DNA of 64,000 bases, from the NCBI RefSeq assembly GCF_020360975.1, contig NW_025408668.1:5952001-6016000 (forward strand), given 5' to 3'. Both the position numbers and the translations under genes were made by a program. Numbering within the stretch: position 1 is the first letter of the stretch; each line of letters starts with the position of its first letter. The stretch is from Hirsutella rhossiliensis (Eukaryota; Ascomycota; Sordariomycetes; Hypocreales; Ophiocordycipitaceae). This document shows positions 20,717-32,528 of this stretch, in pieces. The notes under the pieces are model-generated. The model was given only the letters and a program-made list of their open reading frames with translations. It was not told the origin of the DNA and made no database searches.

Positions 20717-23700
20717 ATGGAGCGGCCGGATCGGATGCCTGGAGCGGCCGCGCCGCTTACTGCTGTGCGAGGCCTGCCCGAGAACCCGGCTCAAGGACGC
20801 CGGCCGGGCCCCAACTACGCTGCATTGTCAAATGGCCATCCGCCGCCCGCGCCTTCCAACGCCAGTCTCCGAAATGCCTCGTCCAACGCGACCTTGTCGG
20901 CGTACAACGCCACGACCCCAGCGCAGGTCATCGCTTTGGCCCACGAGGCGATGCAAACAGCCCTCGAGAGCGAGAAGAGCCAAGCTGCAGACGCTGGCGC
21001 CGTTGGGCCTGGACTCCGCTCCGGCGTCACCATTGATCTGAGCCGTAAGAACATCCAGAAACTGCCAGAGGAAGTCGTGGACATAGTCAAAAATGAGCTG
21101 GAACGGTTAGTCGACGCCGTCAACCCCTTCGGCAGCCGTCCAATACTGACAGCTTGATGCTCGCACAGGCTCGCACTTTCCCATAATCAGCTGTCTTTGC
21201 TACCCGCTCGATTCTCCGAGTGCACCTCTTTACGATACCTGAACATCCGAGGCAATCAGATCAAAGATTTTCCCATGCCGGTACGGAACCACCATCAGCG
21301 GCTTACTTTGCTGCGCTCGGCTAACCCGCTCTGTGTAGCTGTGCGAACTCAAATCCCTAGAAATCCTCGACCTCGGCCGCAACCAACTACGTGCCCTGCC
21401 TAGCGAACTCTCGAAGCTATCGTCGTTGAAGGTGCTTTCGGTACCCAAGAATCAGATACGCGAGCTTCCTCTATGCCTGGCCGACATGGTCTCTCTACAG
21501 GTCCTCAAGTTCGAGGGGAATCCCATCAGCTTCCCGCCCAAGGGCGTAATGCAACCCCAGACTGGGACCCCGCCGAACGAGGGCCTTCCCCGGGACATCG
21601 AGATCAACGAAGTCGTGTTGACAGCACATATCAAAAGGTACATGCGGCAGTACGCAATCAATGGGCGTACCGACTCCGAGGCCACAGGCGACGAGTCGAG
21701 CGAGGGGGCCGAGACGCCACGGTTCCCTCTGAAGCGAGCCGCGAGCGGTCGGTTCCCCATCAAGGTGAATGGCGCCGACGTGCCCGACATACGATCCCCC
21801 AACAGCGGGTCTCGCCCGTCGGTCGTTCCCAGCAGGTCGCACTACAGGGGCCTGTCTCAACAAAACGCGGCGATTCGACGGCCGGGCGTCATGCCTTTGA
21901 CCATTGGCAACGTCAATGAGCGGCTTCGCAGCAACTCGGAAACACTGCTTCGCTCCGAGCGGGCCGACGGCCGCAACCGTCGCATGGGCGTCGTCTCCAA
22001 GAAGGCATCGGAGCTTGGCACACTGGACGAGACGCAAGCCAACGTCCGATTTAGCCACTACCGGGGCCTGAGCCATGGGTCGGCGATGCAGGGCACCGTG
22101 GCCAGCGTCAAGAGTCCGGCCACACCGACAGAGCCCTATCTCCAGCGCCCCATATACGTCCGGCGTCTCTCCATCCTCCCGGAGCGGCGCCGCGAATCCA
22201 AAATATTTGACCCCGTCATTGAAGCCGCCAAGGGAGTGCTCTACTCCGTCTTTCAGATTCACCCCATGATCCAGGTGCTCATGACGTTGACCAATGATGG
22301 ATCTGCCAAGAGGTCGAGCCTGGAAATCGTCTTTTATAACACCAACTCACACGTGGAGGAACTGGAACAGGAAATACAAAAGCATGATACGGCGATCGCG
22401 GAAGGTGACGAGGCCCCCTCTCGCGACAACGGGAACGTGCGCCGGGCTTGCCAGACTCTTGTGAGCGCCTACGGGCACGTCTGCACCCTGCTGGCGGATA
22501 ACATCGATACGTTTGTCGACAATGGAGACGCGCGATATATTCGGACGCTCCTGATGTTGCTCTACAACAGTATCATGGAGCTCCGTGTCACGCTGGCCTC
22601 AGTTAGGACGGAGTACGCCAAACCCCGCCCAGCCAATCGAGACCTGGAGAGCACCAACAGGACCATCCGCCCGTACTATCGAGAGCCGGCCGCCACCCCG
22701 ACCGCGGATCGTCCAGGCTTCGCACGAAGTCGCAACGGAACAGTCGTCCACAACCCCGCGAACTTGAGAGTTGCCACGGACGTGCCCATGCCAAATCTCA
22801 ACGGCAACGGACGATCGGTCACGGTGACGTCGGCGACGCCTCGCTCGGGCGAGTCGTTTTCATCGGCGCACAGCCGGGACATGGCTTCCGAGTTTTCCGA
22901 AGACGACGCCCAGTTCGACCGCATCTTCCTGTCGCTGCAGAAATCGTCGGACATTGTCCTCCGCACCTTGCCCAATTTCCAGGACCAGCTATCGGGTGGC
23001 CTGAGAAGGGCGCTGCAGCAGCGCGCTCCCATGGGCATGATCCAAAACTGGAAGAGCCTGATTGCCATGTGCCAAACCACCATCCAGCAGACGGAGATTC
23101 TGAGAAACCGGTTGTCGTTGATCAAGCTCAAAGACCCAGGCGTGAGGACGCAGCCCAACTTTTGGGATCAATGCAGCAACTTTGTTGCCTCCTGGACCAC
23201 CTTGGCGGGCACAATCATAGAGGCCATCAACACGATTCCCCTGCCGCCCGACACCAGAATCCGTCTGAGGCCGATCCAGCAGAGCATGAAGGAGACGAGC
23301 AGCACCATTGTACACTCTCCGTGGCACCATCTGCTTCGACCCAGCTGGAGCTCCGGAAGCATGCCGGCAGCCTCTTATGCCTCCCATATCATGTCGCCGA
23401 CGCAGGCGCAGGTTCCAATAACGCCCCAGAGCGCAGCCTTGGGACCCGCGATGCAAGCCACGGTGTCGACGACACCCCACAGCGCATCCTTTGCGGCGGC
23501 GTTTCATGGTAATGTGTTTGATAGGGCAGACGCGCTCATTGCAAACCCGGGCATCTCCATGTCCCGCACCGGGACCATGACACGGGGCCATTCGGGCTTC
23601 AATTCGTTGTCGTCCATCTCGTCCATGTCTTCGGACGGCAACACGTCGGCGTCCTCGGCCCCTTTCAGCCCCAACAGCGGCCTGGGGCTCCTACCGCCAC

Positions 23701-23729
23701 GCATCAACGGCGGAAAAGTGGCCATATAG
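20717..23729 (+). CDS. SOG2: Leucine-rich-repeat RAM/Ndr-kinase network protein SOG2
   Basis: Three exons: 20717-21105, 21169-21280 and 21339-23729, 963 residues. Sog2 works in the RAM network, where the Cbk1/COT1 Ndr kinase controls polarised growth and cell separation. After a disordered N-terminus, LRRs run from about residue 105 to 230 (IDLSRKNIQKLPEEV, LALSHNQLSLLPARF, LRYLNIRGNQIKDFP, LEILDLGRNQLRALP, LKVLSVPKNQIRELP, LQVLKFEGNPISFP); both introns fall inside LRR units. A Ser/Arg-rich linker with repeated HYRGLS motifs leads to the Sog2 domain (from KIFDPVIEAAKGVLYSVFQI, then LTNDGSAKRSSLEIVFYN). HYRGLS at 21840, 22057 and nearby, preceded by Arg/His, may be sites for the Ndr kinase (inference). 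The tail is Ser-rich. Confidence 0.9.
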
Positions 23730-24569
23730 CCAGCCATGATTTGAGTTTTCGCCTTGGATTTTCACCGCAATGAGACAAGTGATGCAGCTTCTTGCATAGC
23801 CACGGGAACCGCCCCGCCCGAATCGTTTCGCTGCTACTTGTCTGGAGGGGCAGGTGGTGGACTTGACGTCGGGGAACAGTCGGTAGACACTCGTTTTTCT
23901 CGCATAGCACCGGAGTTCGAGAGGCCCTTTGTTTTGACCCTCTCGTTGGCCTCGACGGCAAAGTCGGGTGGACATGCATAATGGAAAATGGAGCGGGATC
24001 TGCGCATTTGGCCTGCTAGGTAATGACGTTTGGGCGCGGCGCCAGACTTGAGGCAACGAGAGAGAAGACGCGCCTCGGCATGATTGAAGACGAGCACACG
24101 AGGGCATCTGACCAAAGATTATGGATTTAGAGGCCGATAAAGGGCATCTGACAACGTGTACATGTACTACTAACGAGACGTGGCTAAGATGATATCATTA
24201 TGTCGGCTGAGCTGATGCTTAAATGCTTAGGAGCTGCCTCAACGAGTAGCTTCTCTGTAGACGGACTTTGTGTACATTGCTCGCGAGAGTCTGACGGTGG
24301 CCTCTGCACGAGGGGGCTTTCTGCGTGTACTCTGTAGCGCAGTCGAGACTTTTATCAATAGCATCATCGCACTCACGCACCCCACCCTGCGATCAAGCCG
24401 GAAAGCCCCGCGTCAATCCGGTCATCGCAGAGCACAGCACGCCACCCAGAGGCATCTCGCAGACCTGGAGAGAGTTCTTGTCTCCAGTCGCTTACAACCT
24501 ACGCCGGTCGAAAAATTGCGCTCAAAGCAGCAAGGCCAAGGAGAGGGAGAAGGCCAAGGCAAAGGGCCA
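23730..24569. other. Intergenic region between SOG2 and the BLOC-1 gene
   Basis: About 840 bp with the SOG2 3' UTR and the presumed promoter and leader of the next gene. The frame of the next gene is open upstream to 24270 but lacks similarity there. Confidence 0.4.
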
Positions 24570-25418
24570 ATGTCGTCGTCAGCATCCTCGACGGACCCGC
24601 CGGCGCCCGGCCGTTTCAGCTCGGCTCGGCAAGCGGCCAAGCCGTGGGCGTCGTCATCTCCCCCCAAATGCGCGGCCGGCGTCACGACGGCGACGGCGAG
24701 CGCGCAAGCCGTGCACGCGCACCCGACGACGACGACAGCGAACACGGAGCCCGGGCAGCTCCAGCCGACGCTGCCGTCGGCGGAGACGCAGCGGCAGGTC
24801 GGGGAGGCGCGGGCGGCGGTGGTGGCGTCGATGAGCAACATGCTCGACGCGGAGCTGCAGAGCCGCGCGGCGATGCTGCACGAGGGGGCGGCCGGGCTGG
24901 AGCGGCAGGAGCGCGAGGTGGCGCGGGCGACCGAGGCGCTGCGGCGCGAGCGGGAGAAGCTGGCGCGCGAGGCCGACGCGGCGGCCAAGAAGGTCAAGGA
25001 GCTGGGCAACGTGCAGAACTGGGCTGAGGTGCTCGAGCGCGGCTTCTTGGTCCTCGAGGAGACGGTTCGGCTGGCGAATGGTGGTGGTGACAGTGGTAGT
25101 GGGAGCTGTAGCTGCAGCGAGTGCGGGAGGGAAGATGATGATGAGGAAGAAGAAGATGATGATGATGGAGGCGGAGAAGACGTCATGGATTTGGACAAGG
25201 ACGAGGCCGACGGCGCCCAGCAGGGCAAGGCTTACGGCCACGACGTCGAGGGCGGCGTCGACGCGGACGGGACGCGCAGCGCGTCGTCCGGGGCCAGCCG
25301 GAGCCTGCTGGAGCCCGACTCGAGCACGGGCTCCGGGCGAGCAAAGGGCTCCGAGACGGCCTCGCTCTCAACCGAGTCGCTCAAGGACGTCGACGGGCGG
25401 CAGCTTGGGGAGGCATGA
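24570..25418 (+). CDS. BLS1: BLOC-1 subunit 1 / GCN5L1-family protein (Bls1-like)
   Basis: Single exon, 282 residues. The GCN5L1/BLOC1S1 domain spans about 75-170: AETQRQVGEARAAVVASMSN, then LERQEREVARATEALRRERE and GNVQNWAEVLERGFLVLEET, the family signature. BLOC-1 acts in endosomal sorting; in yeast Bls1 belongs to the endosomal BLOC-1 that recruits Rab5 GAP activity. The N-terminus is Ala/Ser/Pro-rich. The C-terminal third is low complexity: a Cys-containing GSCSCSECGRE followed by an acidic run (about 185-215) and Ser-rich sequence, much longer than the roughly 125-residue animal protein. ATG 24570 is chosen because the 100 in-frame residues upstream are unlike any homologue. Confidence 0.8.
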   Translation: MSSSASSTDPPAPGRFSSARQAAKPWASSSPPKCAAGVTTATASAQAVHAHPTTTTANTEPGQLQPTLPSAETQRQVGEARAAVVASMSNMLDAELQSRAAMLHEGAAGLERQEREVARATEALRREREKLAREADAAAKKVKELGNVQNWAEVLERGFLVLEETVRLANGGGDSGSGSCSCSECGREDDDEEEEDDDDGGGEDVMDLDKDEADGAQQGKAYGHDVEGGVDADGTRSASSGASRSLLEPDSSTGSGRAKGSETASLSTESLKDVDGRQLGEA

Positions 25419-25689
25419 AGGGCGGCGAGGACAGGCGGCCCCATGACGGAGCGAGCATCACGACACACACGCGCATACGAATAACGGCCGGGGTTTTGGA
25501 GATGCCACTGTATCTAGCGAACTGACTTGTTGTGTACTATTTTGATTTACATTACCTTTCATCTTGTTGCATCTCTCCAAGTCTCATCCACCGTTTCAAT
25601 CCGAGTCGCTCAAGCTATAGACAAACCAAACCCAGGACCCTGTCGTCTAGCATCCTGTGACGGCCTCTCCAACATGCATCTACACGCAG

Positions 25690-26687
25690 CTACAGGAGAC
25701 CTGGCAAGAGCACAAAACGCTTCTTCTTGTACTTGTCGCCAAACTCCTTGCGGTAGGCGCTCTCTTTGCCGCGGGCCCAGGTGTACATCTGGACGACGCC
25801 GACGGAGATGAAGAGGGCGACGGCCCAGTCGCGGCTGGCGATGACGATGCCGACCCACGACAGGATCTCGTACATGTAGTTGGGGCAGGTGACGAGGGCG
25901 AAGCCGTAGCCGGCGGGGATCTTGCGCTCGGTGCCGCCGGCGGAGCGCAGCGACGACAGATACAGGTGGACCAGGGCGTTGCCCACCTCGCCGAAGAGGT
26001 AGACGGCGGTGCCGACGGCGTCTACGACGGGGACGTGGGCCGTGGCGGCGAGCGAGCGCGGGCTGTAGACGGAGTAGGCGCACAGCAGGCCGGACAGGGC
26101 CCAGTAGAAGAAGCTGTTCTTGGCAATGTTGAAGACGGGCATGGTGGCGGCCGAGAACTTGTGGACAAAGAGCGTCTCGAGCTCGCGCTTGGCGAAGTGG
26201 GCCATGATCATGGCAAAGGTGAGCCACTGCGTCGACGACATGGGGCCGCGGGCGCCGGCGTAGATGTAGGGCCGGGCGACGACAAAGGCGGCGTGGACGA
26301 GCAGCGGGCCCAGGTACTCGACGAGGAAGACGGTGCGCCAGGCGACCTGGGGGCCGAGGTCCTTGACGAGCACCTCGGCGGCGGCGGCGGGCTCACGGGC
26401 GATGCGCGCCTTGCGGTCCTTGAGCGTCTTCTTGGTGGCCGGGTCGCAGAGGCCGACGCGGTTGTGGTCGCCGAGCCGGGCCTCGCGCGCGATGAGCACC
26501 TTGACGTCCTCGACGGTGGCATCGGCGGGGACGTCGATGGAGGCGGGCAGACGGGCGACGGGCCGCGAGGGGGCTGCGGGTGAGTCGTCAATCAGCACGC
26601 CCATCCAGCAGCAGAGCCTCGAGGCTGTGGAGGCGGGGGGGCGGGCATACAGCGGTTGGTCAGCTTGAGCGTCACCGTTGGAGCCAT
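25690..26687 (-). CDS. TSC13: Very-long-chain trans-2-enoyl-CoA reductase
   Basis: Two exons, 26687-26651 (37 nt) and 26573-25690, 306 residues. TSC13 catalyses the last NADPH-dependent step of the microsomal fatty-acid elongation cycle, feeding sphingolipid synthesis in the ER. The junction joins MAPTVTLKLTNR to SPSRPVARLPASIDV and restores the N-terminal ubiquitin-like region (VPADATVEDVKVLI). The C-terminal steroid-reductase-like domain has several hydrophobic helices and the active-site neighbourhood GYGFALVTCPNYMYEILSW. The extreme C-terminus has KYKKKRFVLLPGLL, with lysines as expected for an ER protein. Intron donor is GTATGC and acceptor CCGCAG. It is convergent with the BLOC-1 gene, 271 bp apart. 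Confidence 0.92.
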
Positions 26688-29392
26688 TGTGGCGGGCTTG
26701 AGGAGCACTGGATTAGGGCAATGTTGGTTGTCTGGCGTCGATGGATTGACTTTTTGCGCCCTCGCCCGCCCTCCAACTTAGCCGTCGGGGGAAATACGGC
26801 TCTGCGATAATTAAGCAGCATGTCGTACCAGGTAGCATCACGTGGCACCTTTACTGCGCACTCCGTACTTGGTATGCACGTCGGCTTAGAACCAACACAT
26901 TGCAACCGGCCGCCGTGCTTATTCCTCCAGTCTCCTCCATCTCGGGCCATCGAGTCCTCTGCCGGCTGCATGAGCTTCATCGGTACGGCAGCAGGAGACG
27001 GATCCATTCAATATGCCCAACGGCCTTGACTGGCTGTTCCTCCTGGGCTGGCCACGGCGAGGCCGACGAGAAAAGTGAGGACAACAGCAGCATTTTGTGG
27101 CGACGTGCAACACCTAAAAGCAACTGTAGACGGTTGCTGTGGCTGTGTTAGTTGTTTGCGAATCAATGTTTCGCGTCGAGCCGGGCCCCTTTACATATAT
27201 CTCGACGCCTGCCTGGCCAGCTGTGTAGCTGCTGAGGCTTGGTCGTGTTGTGATGGCTTCAAGTCATCGAGCAACCACCCTACCAGTCTCATATGAGTAG
27301 CACGAAGTACTGCCTATGCCTAGTCTCGTACGATGCCTTGGGAGGGATTATACCGAGCGCCGCATGCCCCGGCCCGGCTATCCAGTGCCAGTATTGCAGC
27401 TCGCTTAGAACGAGAGTGAACAGTGCAGTATATAAGCCATAGAATCCCCAGGCATATAAACCCTCTTATGGAGTCTTGCTGGAAATCGCTGCCGCGAGCT
27501 CTGTATAGGTAATATCAGAGGGCAGTGACTTGGACCAGCCCACCACCCAGTCTGCTTCATTGACTCTGCTTGTCCAACTCGTGGCTGTTTCTCCTACGGG
27601 TCAAGTAACACCTGGCTGCTATAAACAGACATATATCACTTAACCGTCAAACGCCAAATAGTGATTAACACTCCTTTCTTTCCATTTGACTTTCGGGTTC
27701 TGTTTGCCGCAATTCTCCAGATAGAGCATATAACAAGCAGAATATACCTCTCGGCGCAACTCTCTAGAGCCGAGGCATAGTGGAATTGTGATGCCATCTT
27801 ATCAAGAGCCCACTCGAATTACAGCCATTCCAGCTCAGTGTTTTGCCTCACGCGCATGCCCTGTACTGCCTTGTAGTGGGTCGCTGCTCTGCATTTGCTT
27901 GTCAAGGCTGCTCGGTGCATGCCCAGATATGAGTGAGTCTTTTGTCAGTTTCCGTAAACGAACAAGGTGCTCTGCTTATGGGCGTGTTCTCGTGCCATGA
28001 CCAAGGCACGAGTCGCCGCTCGACATGGATGCGGTATCTAGGTCGAGATCCGATAGATCAACGGGCTGTCTTCTGGTGGAAATACATCGGCACGAATAAA
28101 CTATGATAATCAGACTGCCCAAAGACATTGACTTGGGCACAGCACCTTATACTGTCAGGTTAGAATCCGGCCGAGCCTAACTCTCGTGGACATGTCCATC
28201 GTCCAAAGTCGGCGCCGTTCGGTAGTGACGTTTGGCAAACACAGCACCTTGTGCCGCATCATGTCTCTTGCAGAACATACCCGTGCAACCTTGACGCAAG
28301 CTATCTGCACAGCACCGGTAACAGCTTCCTCCCCCGTCGGGTAAAAGGCCGTGATAGCTGGTTCCATGTTACGGGCTACAGCATTCGACAACTTCCCTTA
28401 GCCTCTGCTCAATACACCATGCACTGTCCAAACACATTTGACCAACCGGCTTCTGTCAACCTCCGTCGACGGCGCTTCTCCAGCAATGGACGAGTGTTGT
28501 GTGCGCTGTATTAGCCTCAATAAACAGTAATCCTCTGTATCTGAGTTGCTCATGCCTAGAGCCTGTCGAAGCCATTGCTCGGCGCACATCATGCCTCTGC
28601 GATGCGACAACGAGGATATACGCATCTGTTTGGCTGTCCCATATTTTCTCCTGCGACACAATCGCAGGATCTTGGCCTTTTATAAAATCATCCTAGGCAG
28701 TGGCCGGAAAGCTGCGGCTTTGGTCCCTGGCCGTGGCCCAGAGCACCCTCCCCGTTGCCGGGCAGCGACCAGGGCTTCACTCGTCGGCTCTCTTCCCAAG
28801 CCATGCTTTCCCATCACTTCAGACTCCAAAGCTGTGATTCAACTTGGCTCACTTTCCTCCTGGCTCAACACCAGAAGACTGTCTTTGGCGGTTTCGAGCC
28901 CCCGCAGCCGTCTCTGTTCCTTGGAGCGCCTCGTCAATTTTCATCCGATGCCCATCTCTCTTCTCTTACCCCCCGTGCAACGTGCGTCACTCTCGCTTGG
29001 TTTCTCGCACCTCAGCCAAGGTCAACACGTGCTTGGCTGGTGAAAATTTCGCCCTGAGCCATCGCCGCCCCAATCTCCCACCAAGCTCTCATCCCGACGC
29101 CGCTATCCGTCCACGGTACGCTGTGCATACCGCACGTCGTCGTCGTTGACCGAGGGCCGTGCTCACCGATCTTCTGCGCTGTGCGGGACATTGCTTCGTC
29201 CTCTTGTCTTCGCCTCATCGCCGCCACACGTGATGCCGCGGGTTGGGAGCCTGGTTTGCCAGTCACCCTCGCCTCAGTGTTTGCACCTGGCTTCCATCGG
29301 AGAGTCCCGCTCCGCCCGCTCTCGTCCCTCTGGGACCGTCACTGCTTTCGTTACTCAGCTCCCAAGAGCTGCTGCTGCACCGAGGGTCAGCC
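26688..29392. other. Large intergenic region
   Basis: About 2.7 kb, visibly richer in A/T than its flanks from about 27300 to 28700, with many stops in every frame. No transposase, tRNA or domain is seen. From about 29000 it becomes pyrimidine-rich and is probably the promoter and leader of the 29393 gene. It could contain an old eroded element, but I see no terminal repeats. Confidence 0.45.
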
Positions 29393-31894
29393 ATGAATCC
29401 CCTCGCGACCGAGTTCACTCCGTTAACGAGCCCCAAGACCAGAATGTCGCAGCTCGCAACACAATCTTCTCAACAACAGGCCGAGGAGACTCGTCATCTG
29501 GCACCCTCTTCCGTGTACCGTTTTAAGCAAGAATCCATTGGCTCGGCATCGACCGGCCAACTCTTTCGGCCGCATCTTGCACATCCTTACCACCTCGCTA
29601 TTGCACAGGACGGAAACGCGCTGTTTCCAGATGGTGTCGGCGGCCAGGGCGCACCAAATGACCCTTGGAATCAGCACTATCCTCTCATCAAACATCCTGA
29701 CTGGCAAGAAGCTGCTCACCGCTTCCCGGAAGCGCCCTTCAACCTCACGAATCAGAGCTTCGGCATCGAGGTCCCAGATGACGCTCCAAGTCTGATGGCA
29801 GAGAGCAACGGGAGAAACACACGTCCTGTCCCGTCCCAAGTCGGCCTCAATCTCCGACCCGCTTTAGGGGTTGGCGAAGCGGACTCGGGCAGCTCGTACA
29901 CAACAGAGAGCCTGGCACAGAGTCACAGCACCGTGACACAATGGACCCCTGCCGTGCACCAGTATTATCCCGGCATGGAACACCTTGGGCTCTTCGAACA
30001 CCATGATCAATTCTTTCCAGATAACCAAGAGGCCGACAGCTCAACAGTGCGAATGGGAGTGGCGACGTCGGCGCTCCGGCGTGGCTATACGCTGGCGGAG
30101 CAAGTCGAAGCTCGAAGCCCTCAACCCCCGCCTCGGCCGGCATATGGGCAAGATTTAGCAGCGTCGGGACCGCAGCAGATGCCATATCCAGGGACGTTGG
30201 TGCCTCCTCAGCCCGGCCCCGACACCTACGATATCCCCAGCGCCCAGCATGTGCCTTCTTCTTTGGACTTGACGGACGAGGACTGGCCTCCGCTCCAGCC
30301 CTCCATAGCCAGAGCAGGCTCGGATCTGCAGAGTTGGAGCCAGCGAGACCGGTCGACTTGCCGACTCTCGCGCTCGGGGAGGACGCGCCGCCAACGGCTG
30401 CAGCAGGATGTCAACCTATTTCAGCTCGGCGATAACCGGAATGAAGTAATCCCTTCGCAGAACCGTCTCGACCCGGGCAGCGAGCTGCAGAGCTCCCATG
30501 AACACCCGCTGCAGCAAGTCCAGCCGCGAAATGACCCCCGACCGGCACTTCAATCTTCAGCCCCGATTTCGACCGCCTTGGCGTCAGCTCCCCCGATGGA
30601 GAACTCGGCACCGGGAATGTCTCCACATAGCCCGATGCAGGTGTCATCTGTGGCATCGGTGGATCGCGACCGCGCTGCCTTGGCAGATACATCAGTGCCC
30701 CTGCATGGTAAGCCCATGGCGCAGAAAGGAGTTGACGACCATCAGAACCCATTTCCGCCGACGAAGCAGAACCAACAAGACACGTTTCGTCGACATTTGA
30801 GAAATTTCGAAACACTTGCGCCGAATCACAGTCGTGAACGGACGGATGATGAACTCCAAAGTCGTGGCACGCTCTACCCTCGAGATGTTGAGCTGGGCTT
30901 CGTGCAAAAAGCAGTAATACCTCGACACCACATTGCCTCACCAGGGCCGCCTGATGCGCCGCAACCACACGATGCATCTTCTGCAAATGACCACAAGCTC
31001 GGCGACGTATCTTCCCAAGACTTTGATGCTCGAGTGATTTCTGCCGAGACGGCCGCTTGTCGAGAAGTAGCCAGAGCATCCGAAGCCGAGGCTCAGTCGT
31101 CTCGCACACGCGCCGCTTTTGAGCCGGGATCATGGACAAGTTCGAAGAGGTGGGTGAGCGAGGAAATGAAGGAACGCCAGGCCTTTTCGAAGATGATGAA
31201 CAACCTACGGCACATAGGGGCGGAAAGATCGCCCTGCATTCCGCAAAGCATGACAGAGCTGGCAGCCTTTAAAGCAGAAACGGCCGAGGAGAATAGGAAG
31301 CAGTTGACGCGAATAGTCAGGAGACGAATAGCAGAGCTGGAGATCAGGAAAGACCTCTTGCAGATGGGGTCGAAATGGACTGGCACAGGGATTGACAAGC
31401 TGCTTTGGGGGAGGCGATTCCAAGACGGAGCATCGCCTGTTTTCGCCTCGGATAACTGCTTCAGCGAAGACCTTGCTGGAGAGAGCGACGCCCGCGTTGA
31501 CTGGCCGTCCCTGACCGAGCTGAAGGAAGAGGGCGAGAGACGAGCAGGGAGATATCGCCGTTGCTTGCCTTTGCCTCGTCTGAATGCCATCGATCCGAGA
31601 CTTTTGGCAGCAGGGAATGCGGATGTGTTCCATCCCGATGGCACCATACGCTGGCAGGCAAAAGCCGTGAGCCCCAATCGAGCATTCGTCATGCCTGTTT
31701 CTCCCCCCGATATGTCGACTGCGGGAGAAGACAATGACGCGAAGACCTTGCCTGCCGAGGACACCGAGTCTAAGCCGAGGTCCCGCGAGCTGCCCGAAGA
31801 TTCACAAACCACAGTCCGCAGTTTTGTGCGTCGTTTTTGGAATGAACAGAGCAGCTCAGCCAAAAGGATGTCGACGGAGCAAGGCAATCAGTGA
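29393..31894 (+). CDS. Hypothetical 833-residue protein, disordered N-terminus and conserved-looking C-terminus
   Basis: Single exon; not assigned to a named family. Residues 1 to about 560 are Gln/Pro/Ser-rich and look disordered, with aromatic-acidic islands such as LDLTDEDWPPLQPS. From about 570 the composition changes to a folded, charged, partly helical region: EPGSWTSSKRWVSEEMKERQ, ENRKQLTRIVRRRIAELEIR, LLWGRRFQDGASPVFA, VDWPSLTELKEEGERRAGRY and RCLPLPRLNAIDPRLL. The tail is Ser/Glu-rich. The frame is open upstream of 29393 without an ATG, so ATG 29393 (MNPLATEF) is the natural start. The disorder-plus-helical-C-terminus plan resembles fungal regulatory or mRNP proteins, which is only an impression. 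Confidence 0.7.
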   Translation: MNPLATEFTPLTSPKTRMSQLATQSSQQQAEETRHLAPSSVYRFKQESIGSASTGQLFRPHLAHPYHLAIAQDGNALFPDGVGGQGAPNDPWNQHYPLIKHPDWQEAAHRFPEAPFNLTNQSFGIEVPDDAPSLMAESNGRNTRPVPSQVGLNLRPALGVGEADSGSSYTTESLAQSHSTVTQWTPAVHQYYPGMEHLGLFEHHDQFFPDNQEADSSTVRMGVATSALRRGYTLAEQVEARSPQPPPRPAYGQDLAASGPQQMPYPGTLVPPQPGPDTYDIPSAQHVPSSLDLTDEDWPPLQPSIARAGSDLQSWSQRDRSTCRLSRSGRTRRQRLQQDVNLFQLGDNRNEVIPSQNRLDPGSELQSSHEHPLQQVQPRNDPRPALQSSAPISTALASAPPMENSAPGMSPHSPMQVSSVASVDRDRAALADTSVPLHGKPMAQKGVDDHQNPFPPTKQNQQDTFRRHLRNFETLAPNHSRERTDDELQSRGTLYPRDVELGFVQKAVIPRHHIASPGPPDAPQPHDASSANDHKLGDVSSQDFDARVISAETAACREVARASEAEAQSSRTRAAFEPGSWTSSKRWVSEEMKERQAFSKMMNNLRHIGAERSPCIPQSMTELAAFKAETAEENRKQLTRIVRRRIAELEIRKDLLQMGSKWTGTGIDKLLWGRRFQDGASPVFASDNCFSEDLAGESDARVDWPSLTELKEEGERRAGRYRRCLPLPRLNAIDPRLLAAGNADVFHPDGTIRWQAKAVSPNRAFVMPVSPPDMSTAGEDNDAKTLPAEDTESKPRSRELPEDSQTTVRSFVRRFWNEQSSSAKRMSTEQGNQ

Positions 31895-32528
31895 AGAAGT
31901 TTCGCATTTCCATCGCTCGGGAGAAGGGTTCGCTAACATGGGACGAACTAAAGCAGCCCAAGAAATTGGCACAGGATAAACGCCGGGCAACGGTGGTTTG
32001 CTTGGTCGATCAAATGAGCGTTCGAGATTTTCTCCTTTCGCAGGATAATTGGAGCTTTCTGGAGTTTTTGAGGCCATCACCGCGGGCCCAGAGAGAGTCG
32101 CGGGGGGGGACCGCCAACGGACCTTTGCATGGAGTGTCGGTGCTGAGGTGAAAGATGTAATAAAAAGAACATAAAGAAGGCAGTCACGTCACCAGATAGT
32201 GAGCGCATGAGAGCATGCAATGTAGAATAGAGAATCCAAACATGAACTCGGTTTTTTGGCGACGGTGATTGACTGCGCTTGGCAGCACAAAGTAGAGACA
32301 AGAGAGCATCTGCTTAGTAAGATGGTTCCGCGAACTCCGTCGGTCGGTCGGAAAAACCTCCCGAACCGTGAAGCCCTGAGCAAAGGTACGTACCCCGAGC
32401 TAGCGAATGCCCCATGCCCACAACCACAATTTTCGTTGCAATTCGGCTCTGCTTTGCTGCAGCGTAAAGTTTCACTCCCCTTCACAACCCGCCAACTCGA
32501 TTGCACTGGTGATCCCCGACTTCATCAG
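31895..32528. other. Intergenic region upstream of RPS8
   Basis: About 630 bp holding the 3' UTR of the 29393 gene and the RPS8 promoter. No further gene is seen. Confidence 0.4.

Noticed and set aside
24270..24569. 100-codon N-terminal extension of the BLOC-1 subunit
   Set aside because: No similarity to the family and Lys/Gly/Gln-rich leader-like sequence; the ATG at 24570 gives a sensible start.
25657..26583. 308-codon plus-strand frame opposite TSC13
   Set aside because: Asp/Gly/Val-biased antisense of TSC13.
26688..29392. Eroded transposon in the 2.7 kb spacer
   Set aside because: Somewhat A/T-rich, but no terminal repeats, target duplication or recognisable transposase or reverse-transcriptase motif.
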